Origin: TWA4 sp045121095
GTDB taxonomy: Bacteria > Bacillota > Clostridia > Lachnospirales > Lachnospiraceae
NCBI GenBank assembly: GCA_045121095.1
Contig: JBGVFN010000228.1
Coordinates: 1-32,863, forward strand
DNA length: 32,863 nt
Direction: 5' to 3'
A program made the position numbers and the translations under genes. The notes below the pieces were generated by a model. It saw only the letters and a list, made by a program, of their open reading frames with translations, was not told where the DNA came from and searched no databases. Of this stretch, positions 23,580-31,952 are shown in pieces (positions within the stretch are counted from its first letter, which is position 1; every line of letters starts with the position of its first letter).

Positions 23580-25136
23580 TCGGGCAGGTAAAGTTAATAC
23601 GGTTCCATACTTTAATGCAGATGGATCTGTTATATTATTTTCCAGGCAAATAGCATCTACCATATCCGTACTTCCGTAATATTTCTCGCTGATGGAATAC
23701 AGGCTGTCCCCTTTTTTTACCAGATATCTTAACGGAAATACATAAGAACTGTTGGCTGCTTTACTGCTGGACACTTTACTCTCATCACTATTTTCCTGCG
23801 TCGCATTTGCTTCGGTGCTGTTTCCCTCACCATTTCCTTTCGCGTCCGCTCCTTCTCCACTGTCTCCTTTCACATCATTTCCCTGGGCTGCATTTGCTTC
23901 GGTACTATCTCCTTCTGTACCGCTTCCCTGTGTCGCATTTGCCTGTGTACTGTCTCCTCCTTTATTATCGTTTTCATCATTACTATCACCTTCAGCGCCA
24001 TTTACTTCGGTACCATTTACTTCCGCAGCATTTGCCTCAGAAGTATCTCCTGCCTGAGAAGCTTCTGCATTTTCATCTGTTTCACCGGTTATGTAGCTGG
24101 AATCTGCACCTGCAGGTACTGCCTGGGATTCGCTGATTATACTGCTTAAAAGACCACTGCTTGTCTCAGAATCATCATTGAGCTTGCTGAATTTAATCTG
24201 GTCTGAAAATAATAAAAATGCCAATATAAAAATTCCGGCTATGGATACTGCTCTCACAATCATATCTCCTTTCTTGATTTTCTTCTTATCGGCTGTTTTT
24301 TTATCGACTCGAGCCTCTTTTTTCTTTCTGGAACTGCTTTGACCGGTGTCCGTTTTTATGCCCCCTGGGCCTCCCTGCCCCAAATCCCTTTGGGCCGCTG
24401 CATGAGGTATGCGATTCCCTTGTTCCTCAGCTGGCTCCAATCGTCCCACACCAAACGGTCCTTTTCCGCTTCTGGATGATTTTCCTGCTCTTCCTGCTTT
24501 TCCATTTTTCTCCGAACTTCCCCCTTTACCTGCTTTTATGCTGTTCTGCCCTGACATTTCCATATCCTGGGAAAATTCCCCCATTTCCTCTTCTCCATGC
24601 TGTTTTCCAAGAACCCGCAGACTCTCCTGTCGTATGATATAAGACTGCATTTCCTCATTTTTCTCATAATAAATATAGTATCCGGCCAGCTTCAGCAGCC
24701 CGTGTCCGGAATAGGAAAATACCTCCTCGTCCTGGTCTCTTACATTGAACAACACCTGATATTCTGAGGAAAAATGCGTTTCAAATATCCGCACCAGCTC
24801 CACTTCTGAGCTGCGATTCTGTCTGCTGGAGACAAAAAATCCACAAATTTCCAATCCGGGAAAATATACACTGCTTTCTGCCTGCATTTGTCCCGGTGTC
24901 TGTCCCGGCGTTCTCCAGAAGGGGTCTTCCACCACCGCAGCGCCTCTTATAAATAAATGCATCACCCCGTTAATCCGCTGTTTTTTGCCCAGAAGGACCC
25001 CTCCGGAAATACCGCTTTCCTGCAAACCGCGCAATCTCTGAATATATGTATGTACGTAATCTTCCATATAAACACGGATCCAATCTTCTTTTTCACCGAT
25101 CTGACGAATATTTTTAGGTAATTTATTCTGTTCCAT
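23577..25136 (-). CDS. LysM membrane protein with Lachnospiraceae N-terminal domain
   Basis: 519 residues. Residues about 20-170 form a folded cytoplasmic domain (YVHTYIQRLRGL ... GGVLLGKK ... YFPGLEICGFF ... GYYIYYEKNEEMQSYI) with the outline of an MPN/JAB fold lacking obvious metal ligands; this is my inference. Residues 180-290 are a basic, low-complexity linker. A membrane span lies at about 293-310, and residues 344-460 are a Glu/Asn/Gly/Thr/Ala repeat stretch. A LysM domain (471-517, YLVKKGDSLYSISEKYYGS) should bind peptidoglycan or spore cortex. Strong AGGAGG before the ATG. The stop TAG at 23577-23579 is made by the terminal repeat of the adjacent MITE, so the original C-terminus may have been slightly different. 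The LysM itself appears complete. Confidence 0.85.
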   Translation of the reverse strand: MEQNKLPKNIRQIGEKEDWIRVYMEDYVHTYIQRLRGLQESGISGGVLLGKKQRINGVMHLFIRGAAVVEDPFWRTPGQTPGQMQAESSVYFPGLEICGFFVSSRQNRSSEVELVRIFETHFSSEYQVLFNVRDQDEEVFSYSGHGLLKLAGYYIYYEKNEEMQSYIIRQESLRVLGKQHGEEEMGEFSQDMEMSGQNSIKAGKGGSSEKNGKAGRAGKSSRSGKGPFGVGRLEPAEEQGNRIPHAAAQRDLGQGGPGGIKTDTGQSSSRKKKEARVDKKTADKKKIKKGDMIVRAVSIAGIFILAFLLFSDQIKFSKLNDDSETSSGLLSSIISESQAVPAGADSSYITGETDENAEASQAGDTSEANAAEVNGTEVNGAEGDSNDENDNKGGDSTQANATQGSGTEGDSTEANAAQGNDVKGDSGEGADAKGNGEGNSTEANATQENSDESKVSSSKAANSSYVFPLRYLVKKGDSLYSISEKYYGSTDMVDAICLENNITDPSALKYGTVLTLPAR

Positions 25137-25328
25137 ACCAAAACCTCCTGTTGATAATGATAAAATCCTGCTGACAACTTTTCATTCCATGGAATCCATC
25201 TAAACAAACATGTCCACTGACGCAGACATTACGATAAATGCAAATGGATTGTTTTGCACTCTGTGCTTCTACAATCGTTAAACAGTTCATCAACTGCTGA
25301 CAGCCATCATGTTATCACAACAAAAATA

Positions 25329-25357
25329 CGGAGTCTGTCGAAATACGCCGGACTCCG
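25329..25357 (-). terminator. Terminator after yyaC
   Basis: CGGAGTC (25329-25335) pairs with GACTCCG (25351-25357); on the minus strand a TATTTTTG run follows. The A-run on the other side is 8 long. It separates yyaC from the LysM gene. Confidence 0.7.
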
Positions 25358-25378
25358 CTTAAAAAAAATCTACCTGTT

Positions 25379-25945
25379 TCAGCAAAAAACAGCCTTCATG
25401 ATACCCTGAGAAATATTATCAGCCATGTTCATAACCATTCCCAACCTGATATTTTGCAATAACACAGGTTCCAGACAGCTTCCCCAGCTGACAATTCCGG
25501 TAATGGCAATATCACCCACCATTCTTAGATCTTTATTCACCCCGCATCCCGGCTTTAAACCTCCTTCTGATAAGGTAATACAGCCGACAGAATCTCTGGA
25601 ACCTACCGAAGCATCCACAGCTACCACCACATGATCCGAAAAATCACGTTCAATTACCTGAAGTACCGATTCCAGATTCACTGCATGAACAGGCAGGGTT
25701 AATGTTCCAACCACAAATACATCTGTATTCTGGGCAAATATTTTTTCATTTTTCAGTAAATGACCAGTTAACGGGCCCAAACTGTCACCCGTAGAACGGT
25801 CACTGCCAATGCAAAGAAATAAAACAGCCTCCTTCCCGGTCTGTTTTTTTATTCGCCCGATCATCTCCGCCAAACGAAAACCAAAGTTGTCCGTTTCAAA
25901 CTGTTCCCCTGAAGAATAATAAATTACCTTTTTTTGTTTTCTCAT
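25379..25945 (-). CDS. yyaC: Spore protease-like protein YyaC (DUF1256)
   Basis: 188 residues, the usual family length. The motif CIGSDRSTGDSLGPLTG (45-61) followed by GTLTLPVHAVNL (80-91) and VVAVDASVG is diagnostic of YyaC/DUF1256, a sporulation protein related in fold to the germination protease GPR and hydrogenase-maturation peptidases. In Bacillus it is expressed in sporulation; its substrate is not established. It shows that the host is, or descends from, a spore former. It lies 36 bp downstream of the DUF6128-like gene on the same strand, followed by its own terminator, so the two are probably cotranscribed. No clear sporulation sigma-factor promoter was seen. Confidence 0.93.
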   Translation of the reverse strand: MRKQKKVIYYSSGEQFETDNFGFRLAEMIGRIKKQTGKEAVLFLCIGSDRSTGDSLGPLTGHLLKNEKIFAQNTDVFVVGTLTLPVHAVNLESVLQVIERDFSDHVVVAVDASVGSRDSVGCITLSEGGLKPGCGVNKDLRMVGDIAITGIVSWGSCLEPVLLQNIRLGMVMNMADNISQGIMKAVFC

Positions 25946-25981
25946 CTGATATTCTCCGCTTATTATGAAAGTTTTTCACTA

Positions 25982-27418
25982 TCAGTATGCCCCCATAAAG
26001 ATTTCGGTATACCAAAATCCTCCATTTCTGCATTTTAAATACTTTTTGAAGCCAAACACCTCCGCCACCAGAGACTCCTGTTCATTCTTTTCACCGGGCA
26101 GACCAATGAACCAGCGGCTTCCCTCTGTATTCTCTGTATTCTCTGTATTTTCCATACTTTCCACACGGAACAAAATCAAATGCCGGGAATGATTATATGC
26201 ATTCTGAAGAAAACTATTATGTGCCAGAATCCAGTTATTTTTCGGAAGTCTTCCAATATCATTGGGCCGTATCCGAATCACCTCACAGATTCTTCCTTTA
26301 TCAAATAATCCACTTTCTATCCCCCTGTCATCCACATAAACCGGACGGATATCCACATGAGGATAATGCGAACAAAACTTTTTCCACAATTCCATGCGTT
26401 TATCCTCTTTTCCTCTTCTTCCAGAGCGTTTATTCACAATCTGCGTTCTGGCAGGTTCCATAACTGACTGCTGTTTCAACAATTCAGAAGCCGCTTCCAG
26501 ATCCTGCTGCACCGCGGCCATATCATTCCCTGATGTATCTGCTATTGCCGTTTCCTTTGCCGTTTCTTTTGCAGTCTCCTTTTTTATCTCTGCTGCTGCC
26601 GCTTCACGTTCATCGGTTTCCGTTTTTATCTGCGCTGCAATCACTTCATGTTCATCGGTTTCCGTTTTTACCTGCGCTGCAGTAACTCCACTTTCGTATG
26701 TTGTTTCTTTCTCCCCTGATACAACAGCTGGATTTCCAGCGGTTTCCGCATTCATCTCTGCTGTAATAACTGCTCTTTCGTCAGTTTCCACATTCATCTC
26801 TGCTGCATCAGCTTCCCTTTCGTTTCTTCCTGTTTTTACAGCTGCCGCTCTACATTCTGCAGCTTCCATACTTTCCCCCACATTTTCTCCCACATTTTCT
26901 TGCATACTTTGTTCCGAACTTTCTTGCGTACTTTCTTCCATTCTTTGCTTTATACTTCCTTCCGCATTTTCTCTCGTACTTTCTTTCGTTCTGTATCCAC
27001 TGCCTGCTTCTGCTGCTCGCAGAAAAGGCCTTGGCTCCCTCCACAGCGTCATATAATAATGGCGCCTGCTTCCTGCTCCCTGGAGGCAAAGTCCATAAAC
27101 CTGAGAAAAGGAGATTCCGCTTTCCCACATATTATCCAGACTGCTGCTGCCCCGGTATTCTCCCCGGCCATTTTGAAGCTGCATCTGCCCCACCGGTATA
27201 CGCCTCATATTTCCGTCCACCAGACAAACTTCCAGCGGCCGTCCGCCTTTTTGCATCGGCCCATTTACTGTCACCTGAAAACGGACCCTCTGCGCACGAA
27301 CCTCCACCTTGGCAAATCCCACATTCCGCAGCTTTGTATCGTCTTCATAAGCATAAATATACGATAAAAACCTCCTGAAACTCACCGTTTCCATAGTATT
27401 GTTCAAGCTCTCTGACAT
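25982..27418 (-). CDS. DUF6128-like protein with variable acidic repeat centre
   Basis: 478 residues. Residues 1-135 form a folded domain (FLSYIYAYEDDTKLRNVGFAKVEV ... VNGPM ... YGLCLQGAGSRRHYYMTLWRE). Residues about 340-478 form a second domain (WKKFCSHYPHVDIRPVYVDD ... IRPNDIGRLPKNNWILAHNSFLQ ... WFIGLPGEKNEQE). Between them lies a low-complexity Glu/Thr/Ala/Met stretch with repeats such as EMNxETDE and KTETDE. I recall this layout as DUF6128 of Lachnospiraceae; the name is from memory. A further ENTENTENTE run sits at about 438-447. No signal peptide or membrane span. GGGAGG lies 9 nt before the ATG at 27418. The neighbourhood with yyaC and the LysM protein suggests an envelope or sporulation role, which is inference. 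Confidence 0.75.
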   Translation of the reverse strand: MSESLNNTMETVSFRRFLSYIYAYEDDTKLRNVGFAKVEVRAQRVRFQVTVNGPMQKGGRPLEVCLVDGNMRRIPVGQMQLQNGRGEYRGSSSLDNMWESGISFSQVYGLCLQGAGSRRHYYMTLWREPRPFLRAAEAGSGYRTKESTRENAEGSIKQRMEESTQESSEQSMQENVGENVGESMEAAECRAAAVKTGRNEREADAAEMNVETDERAVITAEMNAETAGNPAVVSGEKETTYESGVTAAQVKTETDEHEVIAAQIKTETDEREAAAAEIKKETAKETAKETAIADTSGNDMAAVQQDLEAASELLKQQSVMEPARTQIVNKRSGRRGKEDKRMELWKKFCSHYPHVDIRPVYVDDRGIESGLFDKGRICEVIRIRPNDIGRLPKNNWILAHNSFLQNAYNHSRHLILFRVESMENTENTENTEGSRWFIGLPGEKNEQESLVAEVFGFKKYLKCRNGGFWYTEIFMGAY

Positions 27419-27484
27419 AAAAAAACGCCTCCCTTCACAACACTATATGAAGAGAGACATTTAAATATGAACTGTTATATTTAT

Positions 27485-28348
27485 TTAAACACGCTCCAGC
27501 TCATTGCTTAAAGCAGCGAACTGTTCCAGCGTAAGGGCTTCCCCACGGATATTACCAGCCAGACCAATGGATTCCAGGGCTGTTAATATCTGTTCTTTGT
27601 TAAAATGCAGTTCCGGCGAGTTGTTCAGGCTGTTCAGCATGGTTTTTCTTCTCTGGTTAAAGGATGCTCGAATCAGCTTAAACATCAGTTTTTCATTGTT
27701 TACTTCCACCGGAGGCTGTTCATGTCTGTGCAGACAGATCACTGCGGATCCCACATTGGGGCGGGGAATAAAACAGTTGGGCGGTACATTGGCAGCAAGA
27801 ACCGGTTCAGAATAATACTGAACAGCCAGAGAAAGTGCGCCATAATCCTTACTTCCGGGGCCGGATTTCATACGATCCGCCACTTCCTTCTGCACCATGA
27901 CCGTAATGCTTTCCAGCGGTACCTGAGACTCAAACAGTCCCATGATGATCGGTGTGGTAATATAATAGGGAAGGTTTGCCACCACTTTAATGGGCTTGCC
28001 TTCATTTTCCTCCTGTACCAGCTGGTTCAGATCCAGTTTCAGAATATCATTGTGAATGATCTTCACATTATCATAAGCCTGAAGAGTATCCTGCAGAATG
28101 GGAATCAGATTATTGTCAATTTCTACAGCGATGACTTTCCGGGCACGTTCTGCCAGCATCTGTGTCATGGTACCGATACCGGGGCCGATTTCCAGAACAC
28201 AGTCCTCCGGTCCCACACCTGCAGCATCCATGATCCGCTCCAGCACGCGCATATCAATCAGAAAGTTCTGACCAAATTTCTTCTGAAAATTAAACTGGTA
28301 TTTCTGCAGGACCGCTATGGTTTCCTGCGGATTTCCAAGATTTGCCAT
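27485..28348 (-). CDS. rsmA: 16S rRNA dimethyladenosine transferase RsmA/KsgA
   Basis: 287 residues. It dimethylates two adjacent adenosines in the 3' hairpin of 16S rRNA, a late step of 30S maturation. SAM-binding motif EIGPGIGTMT (53-62), FGQNFL (25-30) and the catalytic NLPYYIT (125-131) are present, along with FIPRPNVGSAV (about 192-202) and a SFNQRRKT helix in the C-terminal domain. Length is typical. An AAGGAA ribosome site precedes the ATG at 28348. Downstream of tatD in the conserved Firmicutes order metG-tatD-rsmA, separated by an 88-bp gap with a hairpin. Confidence 0.97.
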   Translation of the reverse strand: MANLGNPQETIAVLQKYQFNFQKKFGQNFLIDMRVLERIMDAAGVGPEDCVLEIGPGIGTMTQMLAERARKVIAVEIDNNLIPILQDTLQAYDNVKIIHNDILKLDLNQLVQEENEGKPIKVVANLPYYITTPIIMGLFESQVPLESITVMVQKEVADRMKSGPGSKDYGALSLAVQYYSEPVLAANVPPNCFIPRPNVGSAVICLHRHEQPPVEVNNEKLMFKLIRASFNQRRKTMLNSLNNSPELHFNKEQILTALESIGLAGNIRGEALTLEQFAALSNELERV

Positions 28349-28397
28349 GTAAAATGATTCCTTTCTTATCTTTTCCTGTAACGCTTTCGCAGAAATT

Positions 28398-28426
28398 GTA
28401 ACAGTTCAGCTTTGCTGAATAGTTAC
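28398..28426. repeat. Intergenic hairpin repeat between tatD and rsmA
   Basis: GTAAC-AG-TTCAGC (28398-28410) pairs with GCTGAA-TA-GTTAC (28414-28426) around a TTT loop; only one A-A mismatch and one wobble. There is no T-run, so it is a REP-like or mRNA-processing hairpin and not a terminator. The right half recurs near 3216-3227. Confidence 0.7.
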
Positions 28427-28436
28427 CAGAAATTAC

Positions 28437-29213
28437 TTATTTCGTGAAACGATAGAATCGGCACGCATTATCCCAGGTTGTTTCCAGTACTTCTTCTTCG
28501 CTGATGCCCTTCAGCCGGGCAATTTCAGCCACCACATGATGGATTTTTTCAGAAGAATTCCGTTTTCCCCGGAAAGGAACAGGCGTCAGATACGGTGCAT
28601 CCGTTTCCAGCAAAATCCGGTCTAAGGGAGTATATTCCACTACTTCCTTCAGCTTTCTGCCATTTTTGTAGGTCACTACACCGCCAACCCCCAGATAATA
28701 TCCCATATTCAGGTATTCTCTGGCCATTTCGGTACTGTAGGAAAAACAGTGGATGACCATGCTGAAATCAGGACCGCCGGCAGCTTTTATCATCTCCAGA
28801 GTATCCTGAGCGGCTTCCCGGCTGTGGATAATAACAGGCATATCCAGTTCCTTTGCCAGATCCAGCTGACGTATAAACCACTTTTTCTGAATCTCCGGCT
28901 CTACCGTATCCCAGTAATAATCCAGCCCGATTTCACCGATTGCCACCACTTTTTCATGCATGGCGGCCTGACGAATCTGTCCAAAGTTTTCTTCAGTCAG
29001 ATCGCCCGAATCAGTAGGATGAACACCTGCCGCCCCGTAAATAAAGGGGTACTTTTCAATCAGTTCCAGCGTTTTGGGAATATCATACAAATTGGCGCAT
29101 ACATTTACAATGCGTCCTACTCCATGTTCCGCCATGGACAAAAGCAGTTCTTCCCGGTCATCATCAAAAGCCCGGTCATCATAATGGGCATGAGTATCAA
29201 ATATTTTTTTCAT
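28437..29213 (-). CDS. tatD: TatD family metal-dependent DNase
   Basis: 258 residues, normal length. Amidohydrolase-fold metal ligands are all visible: His8 and His10 (FDTHAH), Glu94 (GEIGLDYYW), His130 (VIIHSREA), His155 (MVIHCFS) and Asp205 (LETDAPYL). The family acts as a 3'-5' exonuclease/deoxyribonuclease on damaged or single-stranded DNA; some members act in tRNA or D-aminoacyl-tRNA quality control. It lies between metG and rsmA in the classic gene order, with a hairpin in each gap. The bacterial YcfH/YabD type is the closest named relative. Confidence 0.95.
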   Translation of the reverse strand: MKKIFDTHAHYDDRAFDDDREELLLSMAEHGVGRIVNVCANLYDIPKTLELIEKYPFIYGAAGVHPTDSGDLTEENFGQIRQAAMHEKVVAIGEIGLDYYWDTVEPEIQKKWFIRQLDLAKELDMPVIIHSREAAQDTLEMIKAAGGPDFSMVIHCFSYSTEMAREYLNMGYYLGVGGVVTYKNGRKLKEVVEYTPLDRILLETDAPYLTPVPFRGKRNSSEKIHHVVAEIARLKGISEEEVLETTWDNACRFYRFTK

Positions 29214-29239
29214 ACGATTACACTTTGTTATTGAAGTTA

Positions 29240-29267
29240 AACAGTTCAGTCCTAAGACTGAACTGTT
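29240..29267. repeat. Intergenic hairpin repeat between metG and tatD
   Basis: A perfect 12-bp stem, AACAGTTCAGTC (29240-29251) with GACTGAACTGTT (29256-29267), and a 4-nt CTAA loop. No T-run on either strand, so read-through from metG into tatD is expected. Confidence 0.75.
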
Positions 29268-29295
29268 ATGATACTTCCCTTATCAGTCAATTTTA

Positions 29296-31248
29296 CTAAC
29301 AGATTTCGGAACCACAGATGATATCCTTATCAGGTGTCATCACGCAAAGGTTGCCTTCATCGTCAGATGCAGCCAGGATCATACCCTGAGATTCTACACC
29401 ACAGAGTTTGCAGGGCTTCAGATTGGTTACTACAGCAACCTTCTTGCCTACCATTTCTTCCGGTTTGTAGTATTTTGCAATTCCGGAAACGATCTGACGT
29501 ACTTCTTCACCGATACGAATCTGCATTACCAGCAGCTTTTTCGCTTTCTTTACAGGTTCGCAGCTTAATACTTCACCTACGCGAAGCTGAACTTTATCAA
29601 AATCATCAATGGTGATTTCTTCCTTGGGTGCTACCTGGGGATATTTTACCTGAGGTTCTTCTGCAGCTGCTCTCTTTGCTTCTACTTCTTCCATAACCTT
29701 CTTCACATCCAGTCTTGCGAAGAGGATTTCAGGTTTTTCGGTTACTTTATTGCCGCTGGGGTATTTGCCGAAGGAATCCAGTTCTTCGATGGTACGGTAA
29801 GTACCGTTCAGCTGTGCAAAGATCTTCTCAGAAGTTTCAGGCATGAAAGGCTGAAGCAGACTTGCACCGATGCAGATGCTTTCTACCAGGTTGTACATAA
29901 CTTCTGCCAGACGGGGCTTATCTTCTTCATTTTTAGCCAGAACCCAGGGAGCAGTTTCATCAATATATTTATTGCAGCGTTTGAACAGGTTAAATACCTC
30001 GGTAATGGCATCTGCTACATGCAGGTCTACCATCTTGTTCTGTACCTTGGTCACTGCACCAAGTACGGTTTCTTTCAGGTCAGCATCCACATCTGCAGTT
30101 ACACCGGTAGATTTCACTTCGCCGCCAAAGTATTTGTTGCTCATGGCGATGGTACGATTTACCAGGTTGCCCAAAGTGTTCGCCAGATCAGAGTTCATAC
30201 GCTCAACCATCAGTTCCCATGTGATAACACCGTCATTTTCGAAGGGCATTTCATGCAGTACGAAGTAACGAACTGCGTCTACGCCGAACATTTCTACCAG
30301 ATCATCTGCGTAAAGTACGTTACCTTTGGACTTGCTCATCTTGCCATCGCCCTGCAGCAGCCAGGGATGTCCGAAAATCTGCTTGGGCAGCGGAATATCC
30401 AGTGCCATCAGCATGATCGGCCAGTAAATGGTATGGAAACGAAGGATATCCTTACCAATCAGATGCAGGTCAGCAGGCCAGTATTTTTCAAACATGGGAT
30501 CAGAATTGCCATCCAGATCAAATCCAAGACCAGTAATATAGTTGGTCAGTGCATCGATCCATACGTAAATAACATGTTTGGGATCGAAATCTACGGGAAT
30601 ACCCCATGAGAAAGAAGTTCTGGAAACACACAGATCCTGCAGACCAGCTTTCAGGAAGTTATTCATCATCTCATTCTTTCTGGAAACAGGCTGAATAAAT
30701 TCCGGATGCGTTTCAATATGCTCGATCAGACGGTCTGCATATTTGCTCATCTTGAAGAAATACGCTTCTTCCTTCGCAGGCTTTACTTCACGGCCGCAGT
30801 CAGGACATTTGCCGTCAACCAGCTGAGATTCGGTAAAGAAAGACTCGCAGGGAGTACAGTACATACCTTCATAATATCCTTTATAGATATCACCTTTATC
30901 ATACAGCTTTTTGAAAACCTTCTGCACCTGAGCCATATGATCTTCATCCGTAGTACGAATAAATTTATCATAAGAAGTATTCATCAGATCCCAGATCGTC
31001 TTAATCTGACCTGCTACTCCATCCACAAATTCCTGAGGAGTTACACCAGCAGCCTGAGCTTTTTCTTCAATCTTCTGTCCATGCTCATCTGTACCGGTCT
31101 GGAAACGTACATCATATCCCTCTGCACGTTTATATCTGGCAATCGCATCCGCCAGCACGATTTCATAAGTATTTCCAATATGAGGTTTGCCTGACGTATA
31201 GGCAATCGCTGTGGTAATATAATAAGGTTTCTTACATTTTTCACACAT
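29296..31248 (-). CDS. metG: Methionine--tRNA ligase with C-terminal tRNA-binding domain
   Basis: 650 residues. Class I core with PHIGN (HIGH-type signature, 22-26) and KMSKS (303-307). A zinc knuckle, C131-x2-C134-x13-C148-x2-C151, is intact. The anticodon-binding helical domain with the usual Trp (ETAPWVLAK) follows, and a C-terminal EMAP/Arc1p-like OB domain (about 548-650, VQLRVGEVLSCEPVKKAKKL) assists tRNA binding and dimerisation. GGGAGAGG precedes the ATG at 31248. A consensus promoter lies about 100 bp upstream with no T-box. First gene of the metG-tatD-rsmA run. Confidence 0.97.
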   Translation of the reverse strand: MCEKCKKPYYITTAIAYTSGKPHIGNTYEIVLADAIARYKRAEGYDVRFQTGTDEHGQKIEEKAQAAGVTPQEFVDGVAGQIKTIWDLMNTSYDKFIRTTDEDHMAQVQKVFKKLYDKGDIYKGYYEGMYCTPCESFFTESQLVDGKCPDCGREVKPAKEEAYFFKMSKYADRLIEHIETHPEFIQPVSRKNEMMNNFLKAGLQDLCVSRTSFSWGIPVDFDPKHVIYVWIDALTNYITGLGFDLDGNSDPMFEKYWPADLHLIGKDILRFHTIYWPIMLMALDIPLPKQIFGHPWLLQGDGKMSKSKGNVLYADDLVEMFGVDAVRYFVLHEMPFENDGVITWELMVERMNSDLANTLGNLVNRTIAMSNKYFGGEVKSTGVTADVDADLKETVLGAVTKVQNKMVDLHVADAITEVFNLFKRCNKYIDETAPWVLAKNEEDKPRLAEVMYNLVESICIGASLLQPFMPETSEKIFAQLNGTYRTIEELDSFGKYPSGNKVTEKPEILFARLDVKKVMEEVEAKRAAAEEPQVKYPQVAPKEEITIDDFDKVQLRVGEVLSCEPVKKAKKLLVMQIRIGEEVRQIVSGIAKYYKPEEMVGKKVAVVTNLKPCKLCGVESQGMILAASDDEGNLCVMTPDKDIICGSEIC

Positions 31249-31348
31249 AATTCGAACCTCTCCCTTCCATCTTCTACTCTATATCTATTTTCTGCTCACA
31301 GACCATGACAATAACACCAATACAGCTGTCCATAAGCATACCATTTCT

Positions 31349-31377
31349 ATTATACGGAATTCCCGTAAAAGATGCAA
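31349..31377 (-). promoter_or_regulatory. sigma-A promoter of metG
   Basis: On the minus strand TTGCAT, 17-bp spacer, TATAAT. The leader to the start codon is about 93 nt. Confidence 0.8.
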
Positions 31378-31383
31378 GAAAAT

Positions 31384-31587
31384 TCAGCGATTACTCTCTA
31401 CCCTTTCCGCTGCGCTTTGCAGGTTACCTACGGTATGCAAACAAAGCTCCAGTGAAGCTTTGTTTGTAAAGCGAGAGCGGGTCCCAGAAGGAGACATATG
31501 GACTTGAACGGCAGCTGAACAATGCTGTCCACCCCTTTTTAGATGAAAAACCCCCCTTTTATCCCTTTTTCGCCTTTTTTCGAACAA
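31384..31587. repeat. Dispersed non-coding repeat with recurrent spurious ORF
   Basis: It contains a perfect 11-bp hairpin CAAACAAAGCT/AGCTTTGTTTG (31438-31448 with 31456-31466). The minus strand can be read as a 67-residue ORF containing MSPSGTRSRFTNKASL; I remember near-identical short hypothetical proteins in many Lachnospiraceae genomes, which points to a dispersed repeat that is often mis-called as a gene. No ribosome site stands out. Confidence 0.5.
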
Positions 31588-31635
31588 TTTCTACATTTTC
31601 CTCAATTGCTGCTCTGCTTTTTCAAGGTAAACCGA

Positions 31636-31664
31636 TTGTTCGCCCTATTTTTTTGTTTTATAAT
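31636..31664 (+). promoter_or_regulatory. Promoter reading toward the ECF sigma factor
   Basis: TTGTTC, 17-bp spacer, TATAAT. The predicted transcript would carry a leader of about 460 nt through two palindromic elements before the sigma-factor gene. Confidence 0.6.
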
Positions 31665-31676
31665 AAATTTATATCA

Positions 31677-31779
31677 AGAATTTTAAGGATTGGATCACGG
31701 TTCAGCAGAGCATGCACATGCCTTTTAACATTTTTAATAAAATTATATTCGACGTTCAATTTTCCAATCCTTCAATTCT
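31677..31779. repeat. 103-bp imperfect palindrome in sigma-factor leader
   Basis: AGAATT-TT-AAGGATTGGA (31677-31694) pairs with TCCAATCCTT-C-AATTCT (31763-31779). It starts right after the predicted transcript start. Contents are AT-rich and non-coding. Confidence 0.5.
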
Positions 31780-31784
31780 GCCCT

Positions 31785-31952
31785 TAGAGCGTGTTTGAAA
31801 AAGGCTTTATGCAGGATGTGCATCCCATTTTGAGATAAATTTCTCTCAAATGAAGGAAGCGTAGCGGGCTACGCTGACTGAATCTGAGAAAAATTTAGCC
31901 AAAACTGGGGTGGGTGTACAGACTGTGTGAATGATTTTTCAAACACGCTCTA
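31785..31952. mobile_element. 168-bp MITE with TA-bounded inverted repeats
   Basis: Perfect 18-bp terminal repeats TAGAGCGTGTTTGAAAAA (31785-31802) and complement (31935-31952). The two arms are similar along their whole length and meet at an 8-bp hairpin AGCGTAGC/GCTACGCT (about 31858-31875), so the element folds into one long imperfect hairpin. The TA at each end fits an IS630/mariner-type TA target duplication, which is inference. A fragment of the same family lies at 3176-3207. Confidence 0.85.

Noticed and set aside
26394..27056. 220-codon Ser/Ala/Val-rich plus-strand ORF
   Set aside because: Antisense to the low-complexity acidic repeats of the DUF6128-like gene.
27605..28357. 250-codon plus-strand ORF opposite rsmA
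   Set aside because: Antisense shadow of a well-supported gene with intact motifs.
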